A stretch of DNA of 64,000 nucleotides from Cryptomeria japonica (Eukaryota > Streptophyta > Pinopsida > Cupressales > Cupressaceae). Of this stretch, positions 12,305-23,795 are shown piece after piece. Position numbers and translations under genes: made by a program. Within the stretch, counting starts at the first letter, position 1. Every line of letters begins with the position of its first letter. Location: positions 647,932,468 to 647,996,467 of the forward strand of contig NC_081409.1 in NCBI RefSeq assembly GCF_030272615.1, in the 5' to 3' direction. The notes under the pieces are model-generated. The model saw nothing but the letters and a program-made list of their open reading frames with translations. It had not been told where the DNA came from and searched no databases.

Positions 12305-13260
12305 ATGATAATAATTGAAAAGATTCAAGTTATGGAAAATAATGAGCCACAAATATTTGAACAAATTCAAGAAAAAAAAAATGGATTGAAGAAATGAATA
12401 GTGAAATAGAAACAATTGAAATGAATGACACATGGGATTTGGTTTAGTTACCTTTTGGTAAGAAAATTATTGGTACAAGGTGGGTGTACAAAACAAAGTA
12501 CAAATCTAATGAGAACATTGATAAGTATAAGGCTAGATTGGTAGCCAAACAATACACTCAACAAGAAGGTATTGATTACACTGAAATAATTACACTTGTA
12601 GCACAAATGGATACTATCAAATTGGTTTTGGCTTTGGTAGCTGAGCAGAGTTGGATGCTTTATCAAATGGATGTAAAGAGTGCTTTCTTGAATGGATATA
12701 TTGATGAGGTAGTGTATGTTTCACAACCGAAAGGTTTTGAAATACCTTCTAAAGAACATTATTTTTATAGATATGGTCTCAAGCAAGCACCGAGGGCATG
12801 GTATTCAAGGATAGACTCATACCTTCAACAAAAAGGTTTTTCAAGAAGTTAGTCAAATCCAAATCTTTATATTAGAAGCTCAGCTAAGGATATTTTTATC
12901 TTAGTTCTTTATGTTGATGATCTTATCTATGCAAGGAATAAATCAATTTTATTTGTAGTGTTTAGAGCAGTCATGATTGTTGAATTTGAAATGGTTGATT
13001 TGGAACAAATGCACTACTTTCTTGGTATAGAAGTATGGCAAAGCAAAGATGAAATATTCATGTCAAAAAATATTCTTCAAATATCCTACAAAAATTTAAG
13101 ATGAAAAGTTGCAAACCAATTACAACACCTATTGAAGTTGAACTTTAATTGTCTAACTTAGATGTGTAAGATCTAGTTGACCCCACTCTATACAAACAGT
13201 TGATTGGAAGTTTCATCTACTTAACTACACCTTGTCCATATCACATATTTAGTGAGCTTG
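12305..13260 (+). pseudogene. Copia M reverse transcriptase
   Basis: Motifs appear in order: W-I-E-E-M-N, T-W-D-L-V, R-W-V-Y-K, K-A-R-L-V-A-K, Q-M-D-V-K-S-A-F-L-N-G, L-K-Q-A-P-R-A-W-Y, and the catalytic Y-V-D-D at 12910-12921 with both aspartates intact. Stops occur at 12852 and later, and a frameshift near 13100. The reading proceeds to L-I-G-S-F-I-Y-L-T and breaks at 13261-13265 (gtatc), the left target duplication of H. It resumes at 32789 with S-R-F-M. Confidence 0.88.
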
Positions 13261-13265
13261 GTATC

Positions 13266-14330
13266 TATTGGCGTGTTCTTTATGACAGCACCTAACATAG
13301 AATAAAGTTGCCCAACGGTCACTTTACTCTCTCTTGATCAAAGTACAATTGTTTGCTAAGATTGTCGTAAGTTCAGATAATTGACTCCAAGGTTCCTATA
13401 TGCAATGGATGTGACTCAATAGGCTCGATGTGATATACCGATAATCCAAGGGGACTTATGCTCACTCAAAGAAGATGAAATAATTTTGCAACTTTCAAGG
13501 AATTTACGTGCGAATGATTTATCAATGGGAAGCTCCTTTATTTAGGATTTTTGGGGTTGAAATATGTAGAAAATAAAAGGGGAGGGTTTAGGAAATCTAC
13601 GCTCTTGATCAAAGTACAATTGTTTGCTAAGATTGTCGTAAGTTCAGATAATTGACTCCAAGGTTCCTATATGCAATGGATGTGACTCAATAGGCTTGAT
13701 GTGATATACCGATAATCCAAGGGGACTTACGCTCACTCGAAGAAGATGAAATAATTTTGCAACTTTCAAGGAATTTACGTGCGAATGATTTATCAATGGG
13801 AAGCTCCTTTATTTAGGATTTTTGGGGTTGAAATATGTAAAAAATAAAAGGGGAGGGTTTAGGAGATCTACGCTAAGTCTAAGAACAAAGAGACAATGAT
13901 TGGTTGGGTGAAACCAACCAAATTTTGCTTCGCCACTAGAAGACAGCTACACAAAGGTAATGCAATCTTCAATGGTTGTGCAAAATATTTTCAAAACACC
14001 AATGAACACCATCAACAAACAATGTCCACCAAATGATCGAAGTTAAGTTTCCACATATAAGAGGCTCAAACTAACCTTGCAAAGTTAATAACAATCAGCT
14101 ACTAACAAAAGGTATGAGCAAAGGTTTCACTGCAAACAATCTCATCAATCTCGTTCATCTAACAACTAAAAACAAATCTACTCTAAGTGAAGAGAGCAAG
14201 ACCATGCAAGTTACAAAATAGAATAAGCATACACCATCAAATTGAACAATGTATTAAATGCTTCAACAACTTATCGCAACAATCTTAAAAAGCAATCTCT
14301 CCTCCCTTACAAAAGAGAGGGATCTCTCCT
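13266..14330 (-). repeat. R/U5-like 3' part of H
   Basis: Downstream (minus) of the TATA box, this region carries blocks shared in order with the 3' end of LTR Q: AACCTTGGAGT, then TCTGA or similar, a TTTGATCAAGAG or TTTGCTCAAGAG block, and a final ACAC..CAACA. No coding content is seen. Confidence 0.6.
13331..13872. repeat. Two-copy 271-bp tandem repeat in the U5 of H
   Basis: 13331-13601 and 13602-13872 are nearly identical, with only a few substitutions (for example gaaatc versus gagatc near the end). This is far less divergence than the surrounding decayed sequence, so the duplication, or a gene-conversion event, is recent. Confidence 0.9.
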
Positions 14331-14382
14331 TTATATAGGCTTCATGCCTTGGCTACATGCAAAACCCTAATTAGGGTTTTTC
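14331..14382 (-). promoter_or_regulatory. TATA box and palindromic telo-box of H
   Basis: On the minus strand cctatataaagg lies about 30 bp downstream of a CCCTAATTAGGG palindrome (about 14361-14382), which is two AAACCCTA telo-boxes head to head. The same pairing precedes the TATA box of LTR Q. This is the likely LTR promoter; transcription would run toward 13266. Confidence 0.55.
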
Positions 14383-14699
14383 CCTAAAATATTCCCCACA
14401 CATGATGCAATAAGGTGGGAATCAACAATAAATGCCCATTATGCCCATATACAATTAATTCCATCCCATTACAATTGGTATCCAAAATATATTAAATACA
14501 TCATTTTTCGCTAAATTTGCCCAACATGCAATGAATATTCTTCCATGCAAAAATCACACCATGTCATAAATGCACCATCACCACCACATGGGACGGCTAC
14601 ATGCAAAAAGAATCAACCATAATGTCTTAAATGTGATGGCTACATGCAAAAAGATGCTCCATTGATTCAACATGCATTGACTAGGCTGTCACTTGGTCA

Positions 14700-15955
14700 A
14701 AATATTCCAGCAATAAATATGCCACTGTCACTCGGTCAAAAGATCCTTGTCCAAAAATGGACAACCATTATCTCGCTCATTAATGGAATAAGCAATGAAT
14801 TTGGCAATGACGGCCTCTAATTCTCCTACAGAGACACTTGGCATGCTCTCTTTCCTAAACTCCATCAATATAATTTCTTCTTCACTCTTGGAGAAAAACT
14901 CTCCCATTCTACAACCATTTCGTGTGTCCTCTGCATAGTACTAGAAAATAAAGAAACATTTTCCAAGTGTGCCTTTTCAAATGATCCCACAAAGAAAAAT
15001 TCATGCAATTGGGCCCTTAGGAAACTTACTGTTACTCCGTCGTCATTCAACTTCCTTGTGAATAATGCCTCAACTGCATTGAGGATTTCAAAGTCAAAGA
15101 CTCCATGTTGAATCTTTCGAAGGCTTCCCTTCCAACGTAGATGACACAAAACCATTGCAGAAAATCATAAATCTCATTCTCCTAGATCACTTTCCTATCA
15201 ATCAACGTCTGCTTAGGAGCTTTCATCAATACCCTAAGTCACGGAATGGTTAGGCATTGATAAATGTGCACATCTTCCCATGAACTTTCTGCAACTTCTA
15301 GCTAATTCGAGAGGGTAATAAGTCTAGAATGAATTTCTTCAATGATTTTTTGACTGCTGTAAAAATATCCTCCACCCATTCCTTAGAATACTAGGCAATT
15401 TTCCTAACCTCTTTAGTAGAGTCAATAGATTCTTTAGGAAGAAAGGAAGGAGGAACAAAGGGCAAATCTTCCTCCTTGAGTAGATGTTTGGAACTCTTAA
15501 CATATTTGCATAAGGCTTTGTTTTCACTTTTCAACCTTATACACTTTTCCTTTATCTTCTGCATCTTTTCCTTCTGATCCAAGGAAGATCCTTCAAATTC
15601 TTCCACCAGCTAAGTCATGGAAGCACACCCAAAATCAGCTTCTCTAATCACATATCATCTAGTGTGATTTAATTTCTATCCTTGTCCATTATAGGCTCAA
15701 CTATATGCAAAGTCCTAGACCTAGACTCATCCCTTGTGATTTTGGAAAACTTTTGAGTGGCCTTCTTTTCTGTCGGTTTATCCATTCTTCTCAAAAGTTA
15801 TTCAAACTCCTGTGTTCGATCCACTTCTTTTTCTGGTTCTCTTCTCAATCTATCTCTTAGACAATTTGGAGCAGTTGTCGACTGATCCTTAATTTCTATA
15901 TGTACCTGCTCATGTGAAGCTTCCTCCATTTCTCCAAGGATTGTTTCTATGAAAC
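14700..15955 (-). pseudogene. H ORF, C-terminal portion (function unknown)
   Basis: The reading continues from 16874 across LTR C: ...E-M-F-A-Q-D then S-F-I-E-T-I-L-G-E-M-E-E-A. It passes through charged segments such as L-R-D-R-L-R-R-E-P-E-K-E-V, then K-A-P-K-Q-T-L-I-D-R-K-V-I and G-R-E-A-F-E-R-F-N. The longest open pieces are 15391-15606 and 14865-15155, with frameshifts and stops between. It ends near a V-G-E-L-E-A-V-I-A-K segment around 14830. I recognise no catalytic domain. From memory, similar ORFs recur with conifer LTR elements; I cannot verify that here. Confidence 0.55.
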
Positions 15956-15960
15956 TATCC

Positions 15961-16868
15961 TGTGGTGGCTCTTCTGGATGAGAGAGAAGTTTTTGCCTTT
16001 GACCTCCTGGTTGAGTTGTCCTATGTGAAGAGTTGATGCTAAGAACATCTTGTGCAAGCCTACTATCAGTTTTGGTGGATTCAATGGATTTTCGTGTGAG
16101 GTGAAAAATGATGATGAAAAACTATTGCAAAACCAAAAAGATCCAACCACAAACAATCCTAGTCCTACAATAAAAAATTCATCATACACCAATGAAGAAA
16201 CTTAAAAAATATGCAAATTAACAAATTGAATTAATAATACCATTGACATGCCAAGTAGGGTTTGATCTCCATTGTCTCCTATCTCCATTGGTCTTGTTTG
16301 ATTTATTTGCTCTTAAATTTTTGAATTATGCACAAGAGCTCAATAGTGGTTGATAAAGTCGCTTGATCGCAAGAAGACTTGATTGTATAAAAAGTGTTAG
16401 ATGATTGACTAGATGAATTAGTTAGGGTTGATAAGGATAAATGAATCCTCTTATATAGAAGACACTTTAGAAAATGGAGTGATAAGATTGAGAGGTGAAA
16501 GAAATAAATGGTCGGCTAGGATTAAAGGGTAGGTAGAAGAAATAATAAAATAATGAAGGGGATATGAAAATTAAGAGATAAATGACATGTGCCATGAAGA
16601 GAAAAAGCTAATGAATTAATAAAATAAATAAAGATTTATTTAATTAATAGAAGAAGTGGGACCAATTAAAAAATAAAATATTTATTTAATTTAGGAAAAG
16701 ATAATATAAATAAATAAAAATATTTATTTAAATGAGGAAAGGGCTAGAAGAGGCTAAATGAAATTTAAATAAATAAATAATTATTTAATTAATAGAAAGA
16801 TTAAGATAAAATAATTAAATAAATAAAATATTTATTTAATCAAGCTAGGACAATTTTAGGTGTCTACA
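15961..16868 (-). repeat. Solo LTR C with perfect target duplication
   Basis: On the minus strand it runs from TGTAGACACCTAAAATTG to GAGCCACCACA. The flanks are tatcc at 15956-15960 and 16869-16873. Its U3 is very AT-rich, with repeated attaaataaatattt-like palindromes (16600-16850), followed by ctatataaga near 16454 as TATA box. It is 908 bp with no coding content of its own. Removing it rejoins the H ORF in frame. Confidence 0.88.
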
Positions 16869-16873
16869 TATCC

Positions 16874-17196
16874 TGTGCGAACATTTCCACCTCTCACACA
16901 CTAGAAGAACGACTAGGGGATTGTGCCTCTTCTACTCGCTCTTTTTTGTTGTGGTTCTTCTTGGTGGACTTCTTACTAAACATTTGTCTGGATTTTCAGT
17001 TGAACATTTGGCAGGACCTCCTTTGTTTTCCTTGTCCTAGGCCTCTTTGGAAAATTATTTCCTTCACTCAGTCCAACTCCTTCCTATTGGATTTCTCTTT
17101 CCTCAACCTGGGCCTATGAAAATCCTTCTATGGCCTCGCTATAGGAATGTAGATTTCTCATTAATTAGTAGTACAAGTGGACATTTCATTCCTTTC
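16874..17196 (-). pseudogene. H ORF, middle portion
   Basis: It follows the LINE insertion: upstream W-V-D-Q-H-I-M-A joins in frame to R-K-E-stop-N-V-H-L-Y-Y. It continues through a basic stretch (R-P-R-T-R-K-T-K, then Q-Q-K-R-A-S-R-R-G) before LTR C. Several stops, some of them likely former Trp codons, show decay. Confidence 0.5.
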
Positions 17197-17389
17197 GTGC
17201 CCTAATATGTTTTTGGTTAAGGTAAAAACAGGTTTTGAAGGGGCCCCGAAACCCTTTACAATTCGAGTTTAACAAAAAAAGCAACAAGAAACAAAAAGGA
17301 ACAGACCAATGGAAAGCCAACAGAAAACCAAAGAAAACTAGCTAAAGCCCCACAAAGCCAACAAAACCGGCTAGACCCAAGAAGAAAAA

Positions 17390-18990
17390 CTAATTGATTT
17401 TTTTTAGGGCATTATCCAGGGTGTTGCTAATCCCATGCAGTTCTTCGATGTTATCCCTGAGATTTGGGAGATCCTTAGCAGAAGCAGCCATAGCTTTCTT
17501 GACACTCGCCCTAGTCCTCTTGGTAGCACCACCAACCGGAGTACCTTCACCACTACCAATCTGGATAGTCTCATCATCCATGTCAAGTTCCACCACCGGC
17601 TTAGCAGAGCTGGTATGATCGAAGACCTTAGCAATATCCTCCAAATTTTTAGTGACAGTTGACAGGATATTCGAGATGATACCCATCAAATTTTTCATGG
17701 CCTCTCTCCCTTCTTCCAGCGATTTAACCTTCTCTTCCATATCTTACTTCCATTTTATCGGCTCCCTATCGTCATTCTCCTTCTTCTCATTTGTATTTTT
17801 CCCCTTTTTTTCCAAGTTCTTCAAGAGTTCATAGGTCCATCTATCATAATCCAGTCTCGCCTCGGTAAGTTTTTTGAGGTTATCCAGGAATAACCCGTTA
17901 TTTTCCTTGTCCTCGCTTAAACTTTCTTTAGTCATATTCTTCTCAGGTTCCTTGTTCCTTTCTCTCAAAATTCGCATCTATTTCCTCATTATCCTTATAA
18001 TTCACATCCTCCATAGGATGGTTGTTGTCCTTGCCAGGGCATTCGCTATGGATAGGGCTTTCATTGTCAGACTCATTATCACCACTTTCCTTCTCAATAC
18101 CCACCTCCTCATCTTTCCAGCTGTCATCACCATCGGAATCATCCATCTCCATTTCACTGCCTTCTTTTTCAATTTCTTCTATTTCCATCCCAGGGGAATT
18201 CTTTCTTTTTTTGCTAGAAGACGCCTTCTTCTTGCCGGAATAGCCTCCCTCCATCTTTCTCTTCCTCGGGGAGGCAGATAATCTCTTTTTTTCCAACAGG
18301 GCAAGGGTTTCGTAGTGCTTATAGATGAGCAGCAAGAGCCCACAATAGAGAACCGGACTAGAGGGATTCTTACTGTGTTTATTGAGGGACCTAAAAAGGT
18401 AGTTGGGCAAGGATACCTTTTTGTCATGTCTGAAATGGTTTAAAAAAACAAAGTGGTAGGTGTGGGCCCTGGAGAAATGGCCCTTAACCGTGATATATTC
18501 CATTATAGCGTTCAAAACCCAACCCCATATTTTCTTGATATTAACAGCTTCATAGTAACCTCCTATGGCTTTGCCAATTTTGTCCCTCTTTTTCCTTCTG
18601 CGGGAACAGATTAACCGTGTTGTTGGAGACTTTAAGGTCTCTAAAAAAATTAAGCCCAAAACGGAGCATGCCAGTCACATTAGCTATGAGGCACACATCC
18701 AACTTGAACATAACTCCATAGATTTTAAAGGAACCATTAAACCAATTTTCAAAAATTTTGGTAACGGCAAGATTTACCCTACCTTTATCATAATCCGCAA
18801 GCTTCTCCATAAAGCTTGTGAGGGATCCTTTTTCTAGTTTCACCCACACCTTCGGTATCGCTTTCCATGTTAATGGATTATTAGGTTCCTCCCTCCTTAA
18901 ATCTCCTCCCATCTTCGAATTCGGATTATCAGCTTTGTTCCTCTGCAAACTCAACACTCCTTTCCTGTAGTTACTCGATAATTTTAACTA
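17390..18990 (-). pseudogene. LINE ORF3, unknown protein with basic/acidic linker and coiled coil
   Basis: It lies about 100 bp after the end of RNase H and before the LINE 3' UTR, so it is inside the element. The pieces are 18957-18550, 18659-17943, 17977-17744 and 17740-17390, linked by two frameshifts and one TAA. The total is about 520 residues. The N-terminal ~230 residues resemble plant transposon-associated globular domains (K-F-F-R-D-L-like, N-H-F-R-H and L-P-N-Y-L-F-like blocks), but I cannot name the family. A lysine-rich segment (K-K-K-A-S-S-S-K-K-R-K) could be a nuclear signal. An acidic Asp/Glu/Ser run follows, then a Leu/Glu/Lys coiled-coil-like C-terminus. Plant L1-like elements normally have two ORFs. 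Confidence 0.6.
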
Positions 18991-19081
18991 GGTGACCCAC
19001 AAAGCATGTGACGTATTATAAGAAATGGTTGGGGATCTACCGCTCTGCCAGGTAATAATTACATTTCCATCAAGGCAAGAA

Positions 19082-22000
19082 TTAATCATATGCTTTGTCA
19101 TGATTATGCAGTCCTTCCCTTCCCATATATTTGTCCCTTCTAAGGAGCTCCTTAATGTTTATGTTGACATCTTCCCCGTGCCAATTCATTTGAGAATCAG
19201 CATTAACCCCTAAGTTTGCCAGGCAATCCGCCACCGTATTTTTTTCTCTAAAGGCATGTTGAATTATAATATCTTTAAAACTAGCAATAATTTCCCTAGC
19301 TTGCAAGATAATATTTTTAGTTGACCATGATGGCTCCAACTCCCCCTTCAGACACTTAATAATATTAAGTGAGTCTCCTTCGAGTCATAATTTATCATGA
19401 TTAAGATTCTTGGCTATAATTGAGGTGTTCAGGGTAGTTGAGACTTCGGTAAAATGACTTGTTTGACTCCCCAAAGGACCACCAACCGCCACTAAGCAAC
19501 TTCTAGCAAAATTCCTGACAATGCCCCCATATCCAGCTTTACTCGGATTCCCCTTAGAGGCCCCATCAAATTTAGCCTTAATCTACCCCTAAGGAGGAAA
19601 ACACCAAAAGAGACCTTCTCTTCCCTTTTCCTTGCTAGAGGTAGTAGTTGAGAGGTTCCACCTGTCTTTGAAGTCATCTTTAGCAACTAGTCCATAATCA
19701 GTGCCATAGATACATTCAAATATACTCCTGTAAATTTTATCCGCCACCACTTCAGAAGTAGCACTTTTATCCCTAAAAGTCCTATTGTTCCGCTCTTTCC
19801 AAATATTCCAGATAACATTCAGAAGAGTAAGTCTCCAAGTCTCCACAATCTTAGAATTAGAATTGGGGCAGTGCGATTGCTACCAAGTTTCCCCCAGGGA
19901 GTTCGAGAAAACCCAGCTCAAGTTCCACCTACTTAAGATGATTTTCCATATATCCTGACTAAAGGTACACTGATTAAGAATATGGCAGGCAGTCTCTTCT
20001 TCCCTGCAACAAAGAGAACACCTGTTAGGAAAAACAGAACCTCTCTTTTGAAGGTTGTCTAGGGTTAAAACCTTGTCTTGGATGAAAATCCAAAAAAAGA
20101 TATTAACTTTAGGAACTAACTTCTTGTTCCAGACTTTAGCCCAAATAGGAGTTTCTTCCACAGATTCATTATGCATAGCCACAGCTGAGGAGACAGAGTA
20201 TTTCCCATCTGGGGTTCCCCTCCAAATCAGTTTGTCATCTTTTTTGTTTCTAGGAACTATAGCAGAGAGAGTAATCTGAAGGAACTTAAGCCCCAGACAT
20301 TGCTAGCTGAAATCAATCCAATTCCCATTTCTCCAGTAGTCTCTGACCAGCTCCCCAAACCTACTTTTGAACCAATCTTTCCATTCATTAATGATTGGAA
20401 CATCCTCCAGAGGTTTGTCCAATATCCACCTATCTTCCCAAAATCTTATTCTCCTACCATCCCCTAGGTTCCAAGTTCGTCCAGTAGCAGCCCAGCTTTT
20501 AGCAGATTGAATAGCATTCCATATAGCCGAACCTTCAACAATAAAAGAATCATCTAAGAATTCTTCCTCAGAAGGTTGCATATAGAGATGTTTGTTATTC
20601 CAGATGGAGTTCCATGCTCTTTCCTCCCCTTTCATTCTCCAAATTTGTTTTCCTAATAAAGTCTTATTCATGGAACTAATATTCCTTAAACCTAACCCAC
20701 CTGAGGCCTAGGAGAATAGATTTTATTCCAAGCAATTAGGGGAATTCTATTTTTGACTTCCACCCCTGACCAAAGAAACTTTTTTTGGATTCTTTCAATA
20801 GCTTCCGCAATTTTGGGGGGGCTTTTGAATAAACTAAAAGCATAGACAGGAAGGTTTTGGAGAGTGGCTTTAAGAAGAATAACTTTTCCCGCTTGACTAA
20901 GGAAAGCCCCTTTCCAACAACAAGTTTTGAGTTAAATCTATCCACCAGCTTATTCCAGAAAGAATCTACAGGCTTAATACACAGAGGAAGCCCCAAATAA
21001 GAAGAGGGAAGCTCATAAATATTGCAACCAAGAATTCTTTCAATCCTCAATTGCCTTTGAACAGGGGTGTTAATGAAGAACAAAGAACTTTTATCCCAAT
21101 TAATTTTTTGCCCCAAGGCAGATTCATAAGTATTCAACACCTTCTTCATTTTTTTAGCTTCCAAGATGGACGCTTCCCCCATAGTAATAGAATCATCAAC
21201 AAATTGTTCATGGGAGCAAGTGACATTGGAAGAAGATGCTTTCAGACCCTTAAGATTGCCATCTTCCACATTTTTAAGAATAAATCTACCCAGACATTCA
21301 GCTAAAATGGTAAACAGGATAGGGGAAGTGGGATCCCCCTGTCTAAGTCCTCTAGAACTTTTGAAGAAACTAGATGGGGAACCATTGACAATAATAGCAG
21401 AAGAGGAGGTTTTCATAAGTTGAGAGCAAAGTTGAATAACTTTTTCACCAAAACCAAATGCTTTCATGATCCTTAAGAGAAACTGCCAGTTCACTCTATC
21501 AAAAGCTTTAGCCATGTCTAACTTCAGGAAGAAACCCTGTTTATTCACCACTTTCAAGGAGTGGATATTTTCATGAACAGATATGATGGAATCTAGAATC
21601 TATCTACCGAGGACAAAGCCATTCCTGCTAGACAAAGATAATTCTTGGAAGGATTTCCAGCAACCTAGAGGTCAGAACCTTGGATAAAATCTTGTACACA
21701 ACGTTGCACAGACTAATGGGTCTAAACTTATTGAGAGAGTCAACACCTGGGATCTTCAAAATAAGGACAATGAAGGTAGCATTCAATTCCTTTAGGAGCC
21801 TTCTAGAGCCAAAGAATTCTTTAACACCATTGCAGATGTTTGTCTCCACGATGTGCCAAAATTTTGGAAGAAAAACATAGGAAAACCATCCGGTCTTGGG
21901 GATTTATCTCCCTAAAAAGAAAACACCGCCTTTTTGATTTCTTGATTTGAGGGAATACGAGATAAAAAGTTATTATCATCAATAGTCAAGGTAGAACAAA

Positions 22001-23270
22001 TAGCTTGCAATAGGATGTTTTAATTACTAATATCCAGGTTTTCCACTTCTCCCAAGAGGGTGCTGAAACACTCCATAGCTTCCTTTATAATATCATTATC
22101 CTCTGTTAAGATCCCTTTATTATAGGATAATCTGGAAATCTTGTTAGCTGCCTTATGCTTAAGAGCAGTTAAGTGAAAGAACCGGATATTTTTATCACCT
22201 TCCTTCAAGAACAAGGCTCTATATCTTTGTCTCCAAAACATCTCTTCATTAGAAATAATGGTGTGGTATTTAGACAAAAGAACATTTTCTGCCACCCCAA
22301 CTTCTTCAGACAGCCCAATCTCTTGAATTCTATCCCGAACATCTTTAATTTCAGTTTTGATTTGAATTTTACTCTTGAAAATGTCCCCAAAAATCTCTTT
22401 GTTCCAGATTTTGATTTTGTCTTTTAAAATGTTGAGCTTTTTAGCTATTCTAAAGAGAGTCGTACCCTCAACCTCAGAATTCCACCACTCAGTGATACAA
22501 GCTTCCAAAGAGGGGTGGGATAGCCACACTTTTTCAAATCTGAAAGGGAAGTTTCTTTTAGCCAAAAATGAGTTAGCAGTAAAAGAGATAGGATAATGGT
22601 TTGCCCCAATTTTGATAACAGAAGCAAGGGAGCAGCTATACTTGGTTAACCACTCAGGATAAATTAAGGTTCTATCTAACTTTACTTGGATCAGGTCAGC
22701 TCTTGTTCTTCTGTTAGTCCATGTGTAGTTAATGCCCAGAAGATTCACATCCATAAGAGCTTGATCATTGATGAACTCCATAAGGTCTTGTTTCCCATCA
22801 AGCTGCAAGGGGAGACCTCCCATCTTTTCTTCCTCTTTTAGTGCAGTGTTGAAATCTCTCATTATAATCTAGCTTTGATTAGCAAACTTAAGTCTATCAT
22901 CGACAAGGCTTCTCAAATATTTAACTCTCCTAGTTTTGGTGTTAGGCGCGTAGACATTAGTTAACACCCACACAAAGTTATCCTTAATATGCTCAAGCTG
23001 CACTGAGTTCATATTGAGAGCAGAGATAATTTCCTTACCTTTGATGGTTTTCTGGTTCCAAAAAATTGCAGTTCCTCCAAAAGCTCCCTCTGAGCTAGAT
23101 CCTATGACACCATTATTCTTAAAAATTCTAATCTTTTCCACTTTTTCCTTGGACATCTTGGTTTCCTGAATGAGGACCACATCCGGTTTATGATCTCCTA
23201 TGATGTTTCGTAACACATCCTACTTATGAGGGGAATTCAGCCCTCTGATATTCCAGGATATTATCTTCAT
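19082..23270 (-). pseudogene. LINE ORF2: endonuclease, reverse transcriptase, zf-RVT, RNase H
   Basis: ORF2 starts at the ATG at 23270 (M-K-I-I-S-W-N-I-R-G-L-N). Apurinic-type endonuclease motifs are W-N-I-R-G-L-N, Q-E-T-K, Y-A-P-N, R-D-F-N (usually G-D-F-N) and N-H-Y-P-I (usually S-D-H). RT motifs are F-R-P-I-S-L-C-N, L-D-M-A-K-A-F-D-R-V, G-L-R-Q-G-D-P-T-S-P and F-V-D-D (about 21190-21205) with both aspartates kept. A zinc-binding zf-RVT (C-S-L-C-C and H-I-L-N-Q-C) sits near 19950-20130. RNase H follows with F-D-G-A-S-K-G-N-P, L-E-G-D-S and A-D-C-L-A. Stops begin after residue 16, and frameshifts split it at about 22866, 21850, 21557, 20700 and 20190. It supplied nicking and cDNA synthesis for the LINE. 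Confidence 0.9.
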
Positions 23271-23795
23271 ACTTTAATCGGGGATAGGGCTGACTCGATG
23301 GAACACTGTGTTCCATTAGCACGGTTCTTCCAGCTTTCCTGTTCCCTTTGATGTTTTAGAGATGGCCTTCCCTGCTTTTTGTTCTGGCTTTCAACATTTG
23401 CCTTTTTCTTATTCCTGCTTCTAATTGAAATCCCTCCATTGAGATCCTCCTTAGTCATTTTTCCTTCTTTCAAGCCGAGAATCCAGAGATTCCCTTCCAG
23501 GATATCCACAACCATACTATGAGATGGGGTTTTACATAGAGGAGGCTTTGGGCAGCCATTAGTTAAAAGCAATAAAGGCTCAATATCAGAAGAGTTACAC
23601 TTGAGCTTCATTATAGTTTTCCTCTACTGATTTTGAGAGAGAAGAAATAGGGACAGCTTCATTGGGGCTTGCCTCTTCCTTCTTCTGACTGACGGATCCA
23701 ACCTCCTGGACCTCTAGGTTGTATTTGTTGTTCAACTCTGTACCTTTCTCCCCTTCTTTAGAACTCTCTGTTTGGTTGTTAGAGTAGACACAATC

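Noticed and set aside
15961-16192. Coding reading in LTR C continuing the H ORF (T-T-Q-P-G-G-Q-like)
   Set aside because: It lies within the solo LTR bounded by perfect tatcc duplications; the H ORF joins in frame without it.
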